NCBI GenBank assembly: GCA_963739235.1
Contig: CAVTZY010000032.1
Coordinates: 62,001 to 126,000 of the forward strand
Reading direction: 5' to 3'
From: JAFNAG01 sp963739235
GTDB lineage: Bacteria > Acidobacteriota > UBA6911
DNA: 64,000 nucleotides
Part shown: positions 18,934 to 27,494 of the stretch, piece by piece
Position numbering within the stretch: the stretch's first letter is position 1
Layout of the letters: each line of letters begins with the position of its first letter
Made by a program: the position numbers and the translations under genes
The notes under the pieces: model-generated
Told to the model about the DNA's origin: nothing
Seen by the model: only the letters and a program-made list of their open reading frames with translations
The model's database searches: none

Positions 18934-20057
18934 TCAGGTCGTGGCGTCGTTCAGGCTTTTCACAACCCATTCAATCTGGTCCCGGGTCATATCCGGGTAT
19001 AGCGGCAGCGTGAGGAGCCTGCGTCCCAGAGTCTCTGAAACCGCCAAATCAGCGGGAGGCAAACCGAGTTGGCGATAAAAACTGAATTGGTGCACCGGCG
19101 GATAATGAACGCTCGATTGCACTCCGCTGGCTTTGAGCCCCGCCATAACGCGCGCGCGATCTACATTTTCGGCGAGCACGATGGGAAACAGATGAAATGA
19201 TGATTCACCAGGATAGTCGGGTAAATGGCAGGAGCCAGCGAGATTCGGACGCCAACAGCTCTCGGTACCACGCAACGCGCTGCTCTCTGCGACGATTGGA
19301 CTCCTCCAGCGCAGACAGCTGTACCCTGAGAATCGCCGCGCGCAGATCATCCATCCGATAGTTGAAGCCCGCCTGCAGCACGTCGTACGAAAACTGGTGT
19401 CCCTGGTAGCGATCCCATGTCAGGGAACTCATGCCGTGTGAGCGGAGGTATTTGATCTTCTGCGCCAATTCGTCACTTGCAGTCGTGATCATGCCTCCCT
19501 CGCCGCACGTAAGATTCTTGTTGCCAAAAAAGCTGAAGCAGCCTGCATCTCCCCATGCGCCGCAGCGTCGCCCCTTCCACTTGGCTCCCGGTGCATGGGC
19601 CGAATCCTCTACAACCCACAGCCCGTGGCGTCGTGCGATCTCGATCACAGCATCCATGGAGCAAGGATAGCCGCCATAGTGCATCACGCAGATGCCCCGG
19701 GTGCGAGGAGTGATGGCCCGCTCCAGAGTTTCGGGCGCTGTCAGCGGTTGATCGAGCGAGTTCACGTCGACGAAGCGCGGCACACCGCCCGCATGGATGA
19801 TGCAATTCGCAGCCGCTACGAAGGTCAATGAAGGCGTAAGAACTTCATCCCCTGGCGCAAGTCCCAGGGTTGCAAAGGCAAGATGTAGAGCGGCGGTACC
19901 GCTGGACACCGCAATCGCGTGCGGCACTCCGACATACTCGGCAAACTCCGATTCCAGCATGCGCGTTACCGGGCCGTAGGGTCCACCAGCCTGAGCGCAG
20001 AACGGTCACAGCCGCTTGGACTTCAGCTTCGCCAAAGCTGGGCTCGCTGAGGGGCAC
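18934..20057 (-). CDS. DegT/DnrJ/EryC1 (SpsC/PseC-like) sugar aminotransferase, frame interrupted twice
   Basis: Corrected length 373 residues from the GTG at 20057; an ATG at 20120 would overlap the upstream gene by 56 bases. Motifs are LRSGWWTYGPVT, AIAVSSGTAALHLAFATLGL, EVLTPSLTFVAAANCI, VVEDSAHAPGAKWKGR and FSFFGNKNLTCGEGGM with the PLP-binding Lys. One extra base lies at about 19980 and one at about 19224. It transfers an amino group from glutamate to a keto sugar nucleotide, as in pseudaminic or legionaminic acid and Bacillus sps pathways. Length and ends fit the family. No strong ribosome site is seen at the GTG. Confidence 0.82.
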
Positions 20058-20064
20058 TCGCCAC

Positions 20065-20778
20065 TCAGGCAAGGGCGAAGGAAGCTGCTCGTTCCTGAAA
20101 TTCCTGTTGGGCAAGCTCATAATCCTCCCGGCGGCCGATATCGAACCAGAGATCGTCGGAATGGTATCCGACCACCTTTTCCCCGCTATTCAGGAGTCGC
20201 AGCACCAGATCAGGGAAATCGAGGTATTCCTCTATGGCAATGTACCGGAGCACTCTGGGCTCGTAAACGTAGATCCCCATGCTTACATCAAAGGAGTAGA
20301 GAGGCTTTTCACGATACGCAACCAGCTCGTGATGATCGTTAGTTTCGAGCACTCCCAGGTCGATGCGTACCTCCTTGCGATGCATGGCAATCGTCAGCGC
20401 CGCCCCTGACGCCCGATGAAACGTACAAAGCGCTTGATAATCCAGGTTCGTGAGCACATCCCCGTTCATTACTATAAAGGTATCATCCAGCCCGGATATG
20501 CGCGCAAGCGGTCCGGCGGTTCCGAGCGGCCGGGACTCGCGTACGTAGCTCAAGTCCAGACCGGGGATGTTGCGATGTCCATTTTGAAAGTAGGCTTCAA
20601 TCAATTCACCCAGATGCCCGACCGAGAGGATGATATCTCCAATGCCCTGTCGAACCAATTGCCGGATGATGATTTCCAGAATGGGTCGATCGCCGATCGG
20701 CACCAGCGGTTTGGGAAAGATGGTGGTATAGGGAGCAAGCCGGGCGCCCTTCCCTCCGGCCAGGATCACTGCCTTCAT
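20065..20778 (-). CDS. sugar-phosphate nucleotidyltransferase
   Basis: 237 residues, intact. MKAVILAGGKGARLAPYTTI with FPKPLVPIGDRPILE is the nucleotide-binding signature of glucose-1-phosphate-type nucleotidyltransferases; VMNGDVLTNLDY holds the metal-binding Asp. It is shorter than GlmU and has no hexapeptide helix. Related short enzymes (PtmE/LegA-type) feed nonulosonate pathways, which fits the neighbours. GAGGAGG precedes the ATG. Confidence 0.88.
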   Translation of the reverse strand: MKAVILAGGKGARLAPYTTIFPKPLVPIGDRPILEIIIRQLVRQGIGDIILSVGHLGELIEAYFQNGHRNIPGLDLSYVRESRPLGTAGPLARISGLDDTFIVMNGDVLTNLDYQALCTFHRASGAALTIAMHRKEVRIDLGVLETNDHHELVAYREKPLYSFDVSMGIYVYEPRVLRYIAIEEYLDFPDLVLRLLNSGEKVVGYHSDDLWFDIGRREDYELAQQEFQERAASFALA

Positions 20779-20897
20779 TCGTGCCCTCCTCTCAGTGCCA
20801 ATCCGAATCCCATGTCGCTAAGCCTCAGCAAGAGACCGGTTCGCCGCCATATTGCCGCGCACGGTCCGGCATAGCATCGGTCGGTAGAACATCCGCG

Positions 20898-21895
20898 TTA
20901 ACTTGCTTCATGCTGCCTGCTCGCAGCAAGGTCGGGAGTGAGGAAAATCGCGGATTCATAAGCACGTCATTAACAACTTGTCTGTGAACTTGCCCACGGC
21001 AGGTCGAACCGGGCATCCAAGGCGCATCTCGATCAGCCAGGCAGGGAAGTCGGCACCCGCGGCAATCGTGAGGTTGATTCCTCCGGAGAAACGGGGATTG
21101 ACTTCAAACACCGTGCCCTTTTCCTCATGCCACTTGAGCTGGATATTGGCCGGGCCGCGAATCTGCAGGACCTCCGCGACACGCACGCCGAGATCTATCA
21201 AGGCTGGATTGTTCCACGTTTGGCCGCGATCGGTCACGCCGGAGCGCACAACCAATCGTTCTCGAGGTACGGCGCTGATAATCTTGCCGTTGAAATCCGC
21301 CAGGACATCGATCGTGAACTCACGTCCAGGCAGGTATTCCTGAACCACCGGGGCAGCCACATAACTTAAGAAGAAGCGCAATTCCCTCTCGTCGTTAATC
21401 GGGTAGGCGCCGACGCTCCCGCGTCCGCGGCGCGGTTTCAGAAACAGCGGGTATTGGAGCTCTTCGAAGACCAGCTCATGCGGGAGCCAGGTGCGCGGCA
21501 CTGGAATGCCTTTTCCTGCCAGGTACTCCACGGTCTTAAGCTTGTCGTTGCAGATGATTCCCGGCCTCGGCCCCCGAGACCGCAACCCGCACACCCATCT
21601 CCAAAAAGGACTCGGCATGGAAGCCAAAGAGCGGCAGTTCATCGTCAATCGTAGGGATAAGCAGGTGGATCCGCTCCTTGAAACAGATCGATTTGATGAC
21701 AGGAAGGTACTGGCTATCGGTGGTAAGGGGAACAAGGTAGTGGCGATCACTGAAGTACAGGCCCGGGCTGAGTACATTCATGTCCGTCGTGATCACATTC
21801 CCACGCACGCCCAAACGCTTCAGTGCCTGCACAAAAGCCTGGATGAGCGGCACACGCCGGCTGGCTGCGGTAATAAGCACGTTGACTTCGCGCAT
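20898..21895 (-). CDS. ATP-grasp ligase of the sugar cluster, frame interrupted twice
   Basis: Corrected length 331 residues. The N-terminus MREVNVLITAASRRVPLIQA leads a CarB/PylC-like ATP-grasp protein with PLFLKPRRGRGSVGA, VVQEYLPGREFTIDVL and VFEVNPRFSGGINLTIAAG. One extra base lies at about 21560 (before IICNDKLKTVEYLAGKG) and one at 20961, after which the frame reads YESAIFLTP, the usual C-terminal motif, and stops at 20898. It probably ligates an amino or carboxyl group on a sugar precursor. Similar genes accompany NeuB-type synthases. Substrate unknown. Confidence 0.75.
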
Positions 21896-22037
21896 TAACT
21901 TGTCTCCCCTGTCGTCAAATTCATGGTTTTCGCCATTCCGCTCCTGCCCACTTCATCCCAACGCCGGATGATCTTGCACCTCCCGCTTTGCGATAGCTTC
22001 GCATCCGGCAGACACACTCTGCACGCTGCGCCAGACT

Positions 22038-23099
22038 CTATCGCTCCCCCGCCTGCTGCAGATCCACCCAGCGCAGGATGCTGTCCTTCGCAATATGTCT
22101 GCGGGCCTGCGCGCCCGTTACCCGGTCTACATCACGCGGATCAATACCACCGGCTGGCCGCTTGCAGGTAAGCATGGAGGGCTGGATGGTCACGTGCATG
22201 GGGATGTCGACCGCAGCCACAATGCTGCGCCGGCTCAACAGCCGGCTCTGCTCCTCCACGCTTGCAGGACGTTTACAGCCGTTACCAAGGCTTGCGTCTA
22301 CCTGCGAGAGTTGGGACACCAACTCGCGGAGATCTTTCGGCTCAATGCTGACCTTGTGGTCAGGGCCGGGAGCGCGTCGATCTAGCGTGAAGTGCTTTTC
22401 TATTACTCTCGCACCCAGAGCCGCGGCAATGAGGCTGAAAAAAATTCCTTCGCTGTGATCGGAGAAACCCACGGGCAGATCGAAGCGTTCTCGCAGCGTC
22501 TGAATCGCCTTCAAATTTAACGAGTCCGGTGACGCGGGATAACTCGAGACGCAATGAAGCAGCACGATGTCGGAAGCACCGCTCTCCCGCAAGGTGGTCA
22601 CCGCTTCTCCGACCTCATCCAGATGGGACATCCCAGTCGAGAGCAGCAGAGGCTTCCCCTTGCGCGCCAGATGACGCAGGAGCGGCAAATGGGTCAAGTC
22701 GGATGATGCAATTTTGAATGCTGCCACACCGAGGGAGTCCAAAAAGTCGGCGCTCTCTTCGTCGAAGGGAGTGGAAAGAAAAAGCACCCCGCGGCTGTCT
22801 GCCCGAGCCTTGAGTCTCTTGTGATCCTCCCATGAAAGCTCCAGGCGACGAAACATCTGAAATGCCGACTCGCTGCCCTCCTCTTGCTGCGCCAGACGGT
22901 CGGTGGAGCGCACCATCAGACGATCGGCTCGGAAAGTCTGAAACTTCACGGCGTCGGCGCCGCAATCGGCGGCAGCATCGATAAGCCGCATCGCCTGCTC
23001 CGCGCTGCCATCGTGATTGATGCCGATTTCCGCAATCACAAACACCCTGGAGGAAGCGCCGACGGTTTTTCCTCCCACTACGAGTTCATGCTGCCCCAT
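22038..23099 (-). CDS. neuB: NeuB/SpsE-like nonulosonate (sialic-acid-type) synthase
   Basis: 353 residues, intact. VFVIAEIGINHDGSAEQAMR, DAVKFQTFRADRL, LSTPFDEESADFLDSLG, KIASSDLTHLPLLRHLARKG and FSDHSEGI plus EKHFTLDRRAPGPDHKVS are the NeuB TIM-barrel motifs, followed by a C-terminal antifreeze-like SAF domain (SIVAAVDIPMHVTI). The enzyme condenses phosphoenolpyruvate with a hexosamine derivative. It overlaps the HAD gene by 14 bases. Whether the product is pseudaminic, legionaminic or another acid cannot be told from sequence alone. Confidence 0.93.
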   Translation of the reverse strand: MGQHELVVGGKTVGASSRVFVIAEIGINHDGSAEQAMRLIDAAADCGADAVKFQTFRADRLMVRSTDRLAQQEEGSESAFQMFRRLELSWEDHKRLKARADSRGVLFLSTPFDEESADFLDSLGVAAFKIASSDLTHLPLLRHLARKGKPLLLSTGMSHLDEVGEAVTTLRESGASDIVLLHCVSSYPASPDSLNLKAIQTLRERFDLPVGFSDHSEGIFFSLIAAALGARVIEKHFTLDRRAPGPDHKVSIEPKDLRELVSQLSQVDASLGNGCKRPASVEEQSRLLSRRSIVAAVDIPMHVTIQPSMLTCKRPAGGIDPRDVDRVTGAQARRHIAKDSILRWVDLQQAGER

Positions 23100-23772
23100 T
23101 TTGATCCTCGAATTGTCTCAAGATGAGTGGAAGTTGGGCCAACGATTCGACAACAAAATCCCCGGTCTCTCCGCCTTGGGTGCCGGTTAGAATCGGCGCA
23201 CTTTGTACATGCACACATTTAATCCCCACGCCGTGAGCGCCGTACACATCCTTTTCCAGGTTGTTCCCGATAAAAAGAGCCTCGGAGGCCTGCACCTGGA
23301 GAAAGTCCAACATCTGGAGAAAGGGCGCCGGGTGCGGCTTTTCCTTGTCCTGTCCGTTTTCCCAAGTGTAGAGAATACTGTCCACCGCCTCTTCCAGGCC
23401 GAGAGCCGCGCACTTTGCTCTCTGCACGGCCGGAACACCATCGGTCACAATGCCAATTCGGTAGATCGCATGGAGTTCGCGCAAGAGTTGTCCATATCCT
23501 GCGAACAACTGGATCGCGGGCGTGTGGCGACGATAGACGCCGACGAGGTCAGAAACTTGCAATCGGGAACCGGGAAGCCGCTCCAGCAATGCGGGCATCA
23601 CCCGGTATCTCCCTTCGTTTTCAAATGTCGTCATCATGAAGGCATGGATCTCATCGCAGGACTTTTCGCAAGAGGCGCAGACGTGCTCCGCCACGGCGCG
23701 AAAGCCACTGGCAAGGAAATCCCTTTCGCGATACAGGGTGTCGTCCAAATCAAAAATCAGCGCTCGGATCAT
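23086..23772 (-). CDS. HAD-superfamily hydrolase (possible sugar-9-phosphatase)
   Basis: 228 residues. IRALIFDLDDTLYRERDF gives the catalytic Asp pair; IGIVTDG is motif II, the Lys of GQDKEKPHPAPF motif III, and LFIGNNLEKDVYGA motif IV, with an alpha-helical cap between. By position just before the NeuB gene, with 14 bases of overlap, it may dephosphorylate a nonulosonate-9-phosphate, but this is inferred only from context. Confidence 0.85.
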   Translation of the reverse strand: MIRALIFDLDDTLYRERDFLASGFRAVAEHVCASCEKSCDEIHAFMMTTFENEGRYRVMPALLERLPGSRLQVSDLVGVYRRHTPAIQLFAGYGQLLRELHAIYRIGIVTDGVPAVQRAKCAALGLEEAVDSILYTWENGQDKEKPHPAPFLQMLDFLQVQASEALFIGNNLEKDVYGAHGVGIKCVHVQSAPILTGTQGGETGDFVVESLAQLPLILRQFEDQNGAA

Positions 23773-23887
23773 CGGGCTCTTTCAGAATGACGGTCCACAA
23801 AGGACAAATGGCGATTGCGAAACCGGTCTGCGATCCCAGCCGTTCGCAGGCACCATCAGAAACTCTCCGTTAACCATCCGTTCTTCC

Positions 23888-24961
23888 TTAATTGTTATTG
23901 TCCCGGCTTTTTGCGGATAGGATGCTGCGCAAAATCCGGGCCACCCGTTGCGCGCCCCCACCGTCGACTAGCCTGCGCCCACGCAACGACAATCGACGCC
24001 TCAAATCGGGATTCAGGTCCAACTCGGCGAATCGGCGCCGCACATCGCCACTGCACAGCTGAGCGCCCAAGCCCAGATCTATGCACGCCCCGGCGTCGGC
24101 TAAAGCCGCCACCGTGGCTGCCTGGTAGTGGTCGAGAGAAAGGGCGCATAGGGGAGCACCCACGCATAAAGCTTCATAAGCGGCGCAACCGCCGGCTGAG
24201 ATGACGAGATCCGCAGTGAACATTAGCTGGACAACATCTTCTTTGCGAGAAAGCCAGCGAAAACGCAACGGCTCCCATGAGGTGCGCGTGACCGTTTCCT
24301 GCCCCCATGCACAAAATCCAGGAAGGCCTATAACTTCCAGTGGAGTGGCGGCGGAGCGCAGGCCTTTGAGGACGGTTCGGAAGAATCTGCCTCCGTCCCC
24401 TCCACCGAGATTGATGACGATCTTTCGGATCCGGCGACGAATGGTCTTGGATTCTCTGTGAAGAAGCGCGCAACTGTCCGGCAGGACGAAATAGTCCGTG
24501 CCGGTAAGACAGGTATCGGCGTGCTCTCGGAAGATATCCGTCGACGGCAAAATACTGCCGTCGATCGCTACATCGGATGCAAGTGGGGCGAGGCCAAGAT
24601 CGTGAATGCTGACGACGGGAATCCTGCGCACCCGCGCTTCCGCAACCAGTCGGTGCAGGCCCGCATTCTCCCGTGTGTCGATGAGAAGCCCGGCTGCAGC
24701 TTTCAGACCGTGCCAGGGTTTAGGCACATCGAAATACTGATAACTAAAACCGGCGGCCATCACCTGTTCCTGGGACCAGAGATCGTCGGCATCGAGCAAA
24801 AACAAAGGCTGCGCCCATCGCCGCAACTTTCCCGCCAGGATTAGTGTTCGTCTCAGATGACCAAAACCGATGGCCGGCCCTGCCACAGTCCGCACCAATA
24901 ACTTCTTGCGCGGACTATGCCTCGGCAAAAGCGTCAACGTTTTGGCACTCGGTGGCTTCAT
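23888..24961 (-). CDS. spsG: SpsG/PseG-like GT-B fold protein
   Basis: 357 residues. LLVRTVAGPAIGFGHLRRTL near the N-terminus and a C-terminal half with IVINLGGGDGGRFF, DLVISAGGCAAYEAL and DHYQAATVAALADAG are hallmarks of the PseG/SpsG family. PseG removes UDP from an acetamido sugar; SpsG relatives are predicted glycosyltransferases. The His of GFGHLRR corresponds to the position important in PseG. Either role fits the cluster. Confidence 0.8.
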   Translation of the reverse strand: MKPPSAKTLTLLPRHSPRKKLLVRTVAGPAIGFGHLRRTLILAGKLRRWAQPLFLLDADDLWSQEQVMAAGFSYQYFDVPKPWHGLKAAAGLLIDTRENAGLHRLVAEARVRRIPVVSIHDLGLAPLASDVAIDGSILPSTDIFREHADTCLTGTDYFVLPDSCALLHRESKTIRRRIRKIVINLGGGDGGRFFRTVLKGLRSAATPLEVIGLPGFCAWGQETVTRTSWEPLRFRWLSRKEDVVQLMFTADLVISAGGCAAYEALCVGAPLCALSLDHYQAATVAALADAGACIDLGLGAQLCSGDVRRRFAELDLNPDLRRRLSLRGRRLVDGGGAQRVARILRSILSAKSRDNNN

Positions 24962-24981
24962 CTGACGTACCTTTGACTTGC

Positions 24982-25605
24982 TTATTGTTCCCTGAGAATC
25001 CGGGAGTTTATCGCCTCAAAAGTCTCCTTGAAGGATGGGATGAGAGGTCCAATTTCATACTCCAAGAGATCTGCCAGCAAACCGAGATCTTTTTTTTCGT
25101 GGGCCTCAACGACCTCTTTGAGCAGGGCCGCCAATTTGATGCAGCAATCCTTGGCGCTACCGCTGCGGATCTTGAGGTCGGCAAATGGGACTTGAAATGA
25201 CTGTTCCAGCCTCTGCAGGAGCAGATTGATGAAATAGATTCCTTCATAGAACTGTCGCAGATTCGGGGAAGCTTCCGGTTCGGCCTGAATCCGTAAACTC
25301 GATGAAAGTGAAGGGATTGCAGCCTCTGCGCGCTCAAGATAGGTCACGGCTTCACGGATCGAGTCGACCGCAACCTCGCGTAGGGTCGAGGTGAAAATCT
25401 CGATCCTTTCCCGATGGCAGATATCCTCTTGGAAGTCGGCCTCCTGGTCATCCTGGATCAAGGGGACTCCATCAACCTGGACCTTGCGGATCACCATATT
25501 GCGTGGGAGGTGGTTCGACTCGACCAGCCTGAGGACCTGATCCAGAGAATTCAGATCCGATGGGAGAGGCGCAATTTCCCGCTTGTCAATGTACAGACGC
25601 GTCAT
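24982..25605 (-). CDS. unknown protein heading the flagellar sugar cluster
   Basis: 207 residues, start at the ATG at 25605 with GGAAAGGAA upstream. Residues 1-70 look like a small beta-rich domain (TRLYIDKREIAPLPSDLNSL, VIRKVQVDGVPLIQDD). The rest is long helices (RIEIFTSTLREVAVDSIREA, FYEGIYFINLLLQRLEQSF, EKKDLGLLADLLEYE), possibly coiled. No catalytic motif or membrane segment. I do not recognise it. As the probable first gene of the sugar operon and divergent from fliC, it may regulate or chaperone flagellin modification. Confidence 0.6.
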   Translation of the reverse strand: MTRLYIDKREIAPLPSDLNSLDQVLRLVESNHLPRNMVIRKVQVDGVPLIQDDQEADFQEDICHRERIEIFTSTLREVAVDSIREAVTYLERAEAAIPSLSSSLRIQAEPEASPNLRQFYEGIYFINLLLQRLEQSFQVPFADLKIRSGSAKDCCIKLAALLKEVVEAHEKKDLGLLADLLEYEIGPLIPSFKETFEAINSRILREQ

Positions 25606-25761
25606 AGCTTTCCTTTCCAGGCAGCTCCGGATATGTGGTCCTGCCAGTTGTGTAAAAGCAATTCGAGGGCCATAAAACCGCGGAACATGCACTTCGGGCT
25701 AATCCCGCCGGGTTTGGCGGACGATACGGTCCTCGGCACGCAACAGGCAAGGGCAGCAATC

Positions 25762-25795
25762 AAGGCGGGTTCGCGGACAGGAGCGAACCCGCCTT
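25762..25795. repeat. perfect 13-bp inverted repeat in the divergent fliC region
   Basis: AAGGCGGGTTCGC (25762-25774) and GCGAACCCGCCTT (25783-25795) flank an 8-base loop. No gene ends here, so it is not an ordinary terminator. The 453-base gap 25606-26058 otherwise holds the fliC promoter and leader hairpin and no gene that I can support. Confidence 0.75.
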
Positions 25796-25904
25796 CCCTC
25801 ATTCGCGGGAGATTTCCTATCTGTGGCCCCCATTATTCGATTCAGGTATTCCCTGCTCGTGGCAATCCTGGCAACCCAGCAAGTCGATTTATCTGTTTTT
25901 GCCC

Positions 25905-25932
25905 TAATGTCGTTCCCAAGCTCATCCGATAA
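25905..25932 (+). promoter_or_regulatory. sigma-28-type promoter of fliC
   Basis: TAATGTCG (25905-25912), a 12-base spacer, and TCCGATAA (25925-25932), the latter matching 7 of 8 bases of the FliA -10 box. A leader of about 120 bases precedes the flagellin ATG. Confidence 0.6.
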
Positions 25933-26036
25933 GAAGCACAGAATCGGTCGGACATCGATTCGGGCCCGGCAGGCTTAGAGCAAGTTTGGGTCCGCAGGAG
26001 CCCGGTCCGGTACAAATAGGGATATTTAAGGACAGC

Positions 26037-26054
26037 GAATTCAAGGAGGAATTC
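26037..26054 (+). promoter_or_regulatory. hairpin with the fliC Shine-Dalgarno in its loop, candidate CsrA site
   Basis: GAATTC (26037-26042) pairs with GAATTC (26049-26054); the hexaloop is AAGGAG. The loop plus closing C-G pair reads CAAGGAGG, fitting the CsrA high-affinity pattern CANGGANG. The ribosome site would be both sequestered and CsrA-bound. csrA and fliW are encoded at 40994-41741. Confidence 0.6.
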
Positions 26055-26058
26055 ACCC

Positions 26059-26898
26059 ATGGCATTCAGTATTCTCAATAACATTGCCGGCACAAACGCG
26101 CAGAACCAGTTAACCCTCAACAGCGTCAATCTGAACCGCACCTTGCTGCGTCTTTCCTCTGGAAAGCGCATCAATTCCGGCGCAGATGATGCAGCCGGAC
26201 TGGGCATCGCAGACAGCTTGAAGGCGAGCCTTCGCGCTCTCGACCAGGCCGTACGCAATGCCAATGACGGCGTATCCGTTGCCCAGATCGCCGATGGCGC
26301 TCTGCAGGAGATCGGAAACCTGCTGAATCGCGCGGTTCAGCTTGCATCACAATCGGCCACCGACACTGTCGACTCCACCGGCCGGACGGCTCTCAACAAC
26401 GAGCTGACTTCCATCAAGAATGAAATCGATCGTATTGCGACCAATACCAAATACAATGGCCAGGCGCTCTTTACAGCGGCCGGCCTCAACGGAAACCTCA
26501 GCGTTTTCGTTGGCGACATCGCGGCGCAGAGTTCAATTTCCGTTACCTTCGCAGTCATTACGACCACCAGTGTAGGCGGAGCCAATCTTTCAACGGCCGC
26601 GCTCGACACTGCTGCCCACGCCAAAACTGCATTGACGACTTTGGCTACAGCCATCTCCGGCATCGCAAGTGCCCGCGCAGATCTGGGGGCAGGAATGAAC
26701 AGGTTGCAGTCGGCCATGGCGGTAATCCAGAACCAGTATCAGAACACGCAGGCCGCCGAATCCGGCATTCGCGATGCCAACATTGCTGAGGAAATCGCCA
26801 ACATGACGAAATACCAGATCCTCAACCAGTCCGGCATCGCCGCCCTGACGCAGGCGAATACGACCGCCCAGTCGGTGCTCACACTGCTCCGTCAGTAG
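26059..26898 (+). CDS. fliC: flagellin
   Basis: 279 residues, short for a flagellin. The conserved D0/D1 N-terminus (FSILNNIAGTNAQNQLTLNS, then LRLSSGKRINSGADDAAGL) and C-terminus (AESGIRDANIAEEIANMTKY, QANTTAQSVLTLLRQ) are present; the central variable region is reduced to a short Ala/Thr/Ser-rich stretch around residues 150-190, with many Thr/Ser that could carry sugar. AAGGAGG lies 8 bases before the ATG, inside the CsrA-like hairpin. It is monocistronic, with a sigma-28 promoter before and a terminator after it. Confidence 0.97.
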   Translation: MAFSILNNIAGTNAQNQLTLNSVNLNRTLLRLSSGKRINSGADDAAGLGIADSLKASLRALDQAVRNANDGVSVAQIADGALQEIGNLLNRAVQLASQSATDTVDSTGRTALNNELTSIKNEIDRIATNTKYNGQALFTAAGLNGNLSVFVGDIAAQSSISVTFAVITTTSVGGANLSTAALDTAAHAKTALTTLATAISGIASARADLGAGMNRLQSAMAVIQNQYQNTQAAESGIRDANIAEEIANMTKYQILNQSGIAALTQANTTAQSVLTLLRQ

Positions 26899-26927
26899 GC
26901 GTCTTATCAGGCTTCGCAGGAAGCAAC

Positions 26928-26959
26928 GGGCGCGCTGCCCAGGGGTGGCGCGCCCTTTT
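26928..26959 (+). terminator. intrinsic terminator of fliC
   Basis: GGGCGCGC (26928-26935) pairs with GCGCGCCC (26948-26955), followed by TTTT. It lies 30 bases after the flagellin stop and separates fliC from the flaG operon. Confidence 0.8.
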
Positions 26960-26975
26960 CCACAATGCTTTAGCT

Positions 26976-27003
26976 TAATCCCGCGCTGGGGCTCGGCCGA
27001 TAT
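26976..27003 (+). promoter_or_regulatory. sigma-28-type promoter of flaG-fliD-fliS
   Basis: TAATCCCG (26976-26983), 12 bases, GCCGATAT (26996-27003). The -10 box matches 7 of 8 consensus bases; the -35 is weak. It lies just after the fliC terminator. Confidence 0.55.
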
Positions 27004-27072
27004 GACCGCGGGGAGTTCAGCATGGCCTGCAGCGCAGGAGGAATGCGATGCAGTAGCCAGGAAACACAAGCT

Positions 27073-27087
27073 CCGTAAGGAGAACGG
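27073..27087 (+). promoter_or_regulatory. small hairpin around the flaG ribosome site
   Basis: CCGT (27073-27076) can pair with ACGG (27084-27087), putting AAGGAGA in the loop. The arrangement mirrors the fliC leader but the stem is only four pairs. Confidence 0.35.
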
Positions 27088-27089
27088 CA

Positions 27090-27476
27090 ATGGCAGGCAC
27101 AATAAGTATGCTGGCAGGAGCCGCCGCTGAGGTCCTTCCTTCCCCTGTGGGATCCTCTCCGAACCGCTCCGTGACGCAACGCGCTGAAAGCCGCAGCGCT
27201 TCCGTCAGATCTTTACCTAAGCAACCTGTGGAAGGTATCCCGGAAAAGCCTGCCCAGGACAGCAGATATCCCGCAGCCATCCTGGAGCGAGCACGAAGTG
27301 CCGGGCTGGGCAGCCGCACCACGTTGATGTTTGAACGTGATGTCAAGGACGGCAGGATGTACCTGTACATCAAGGATAAACGCACCGGAGAGGAAGAATT
27401 CTGCATCCCGAAGAAAGCATTGGAAACGGCAGACCCTCAACCGGCGCCCGGCCACCGGGTGGATGTCCGAATCTGA
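27090..27476 (+). CDS. flaG: FlaG family protein
   Basis: 128 residues. The C-terminal half (LMFERDVKDGRMYLYIKDKR, TGEEEFCIPKKALE) is the FlaG domain, where the usual motif is a hydrophobic strand, an Asp and TGEvIRqIP. The N-terminal half is disordered, rich in Ser/Pro/Ala. FlaG proteins affect filament length in some bacteria. AAGGAG precedes the ATG. fliD follows after 18 bases. Confidence 0.82.
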   Translation: MAGTISMLAGAAAEVLPSPVGSSPNRSVTQRAESRSASVRSLPKQPVEGIPEKPAQDSRYPAAILERARSAGLGSRTTLMFERDVKDGRMYLYIKDKRTGEEEFCIPKKALETADPQPAPGHRVDVRI

Positions 27477-27494
27477 GCGGGAGATTGCAGCATC

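Noticed and set aside
25967..25982. Sigma-54-like GG-N10-GC spacing upstream of fliC (CGGCAGGCTTAGAGCA)
   Set aside because: The -12 element lacks TTGC and a better sigma-28 site lies just upstream; chance match is likely.
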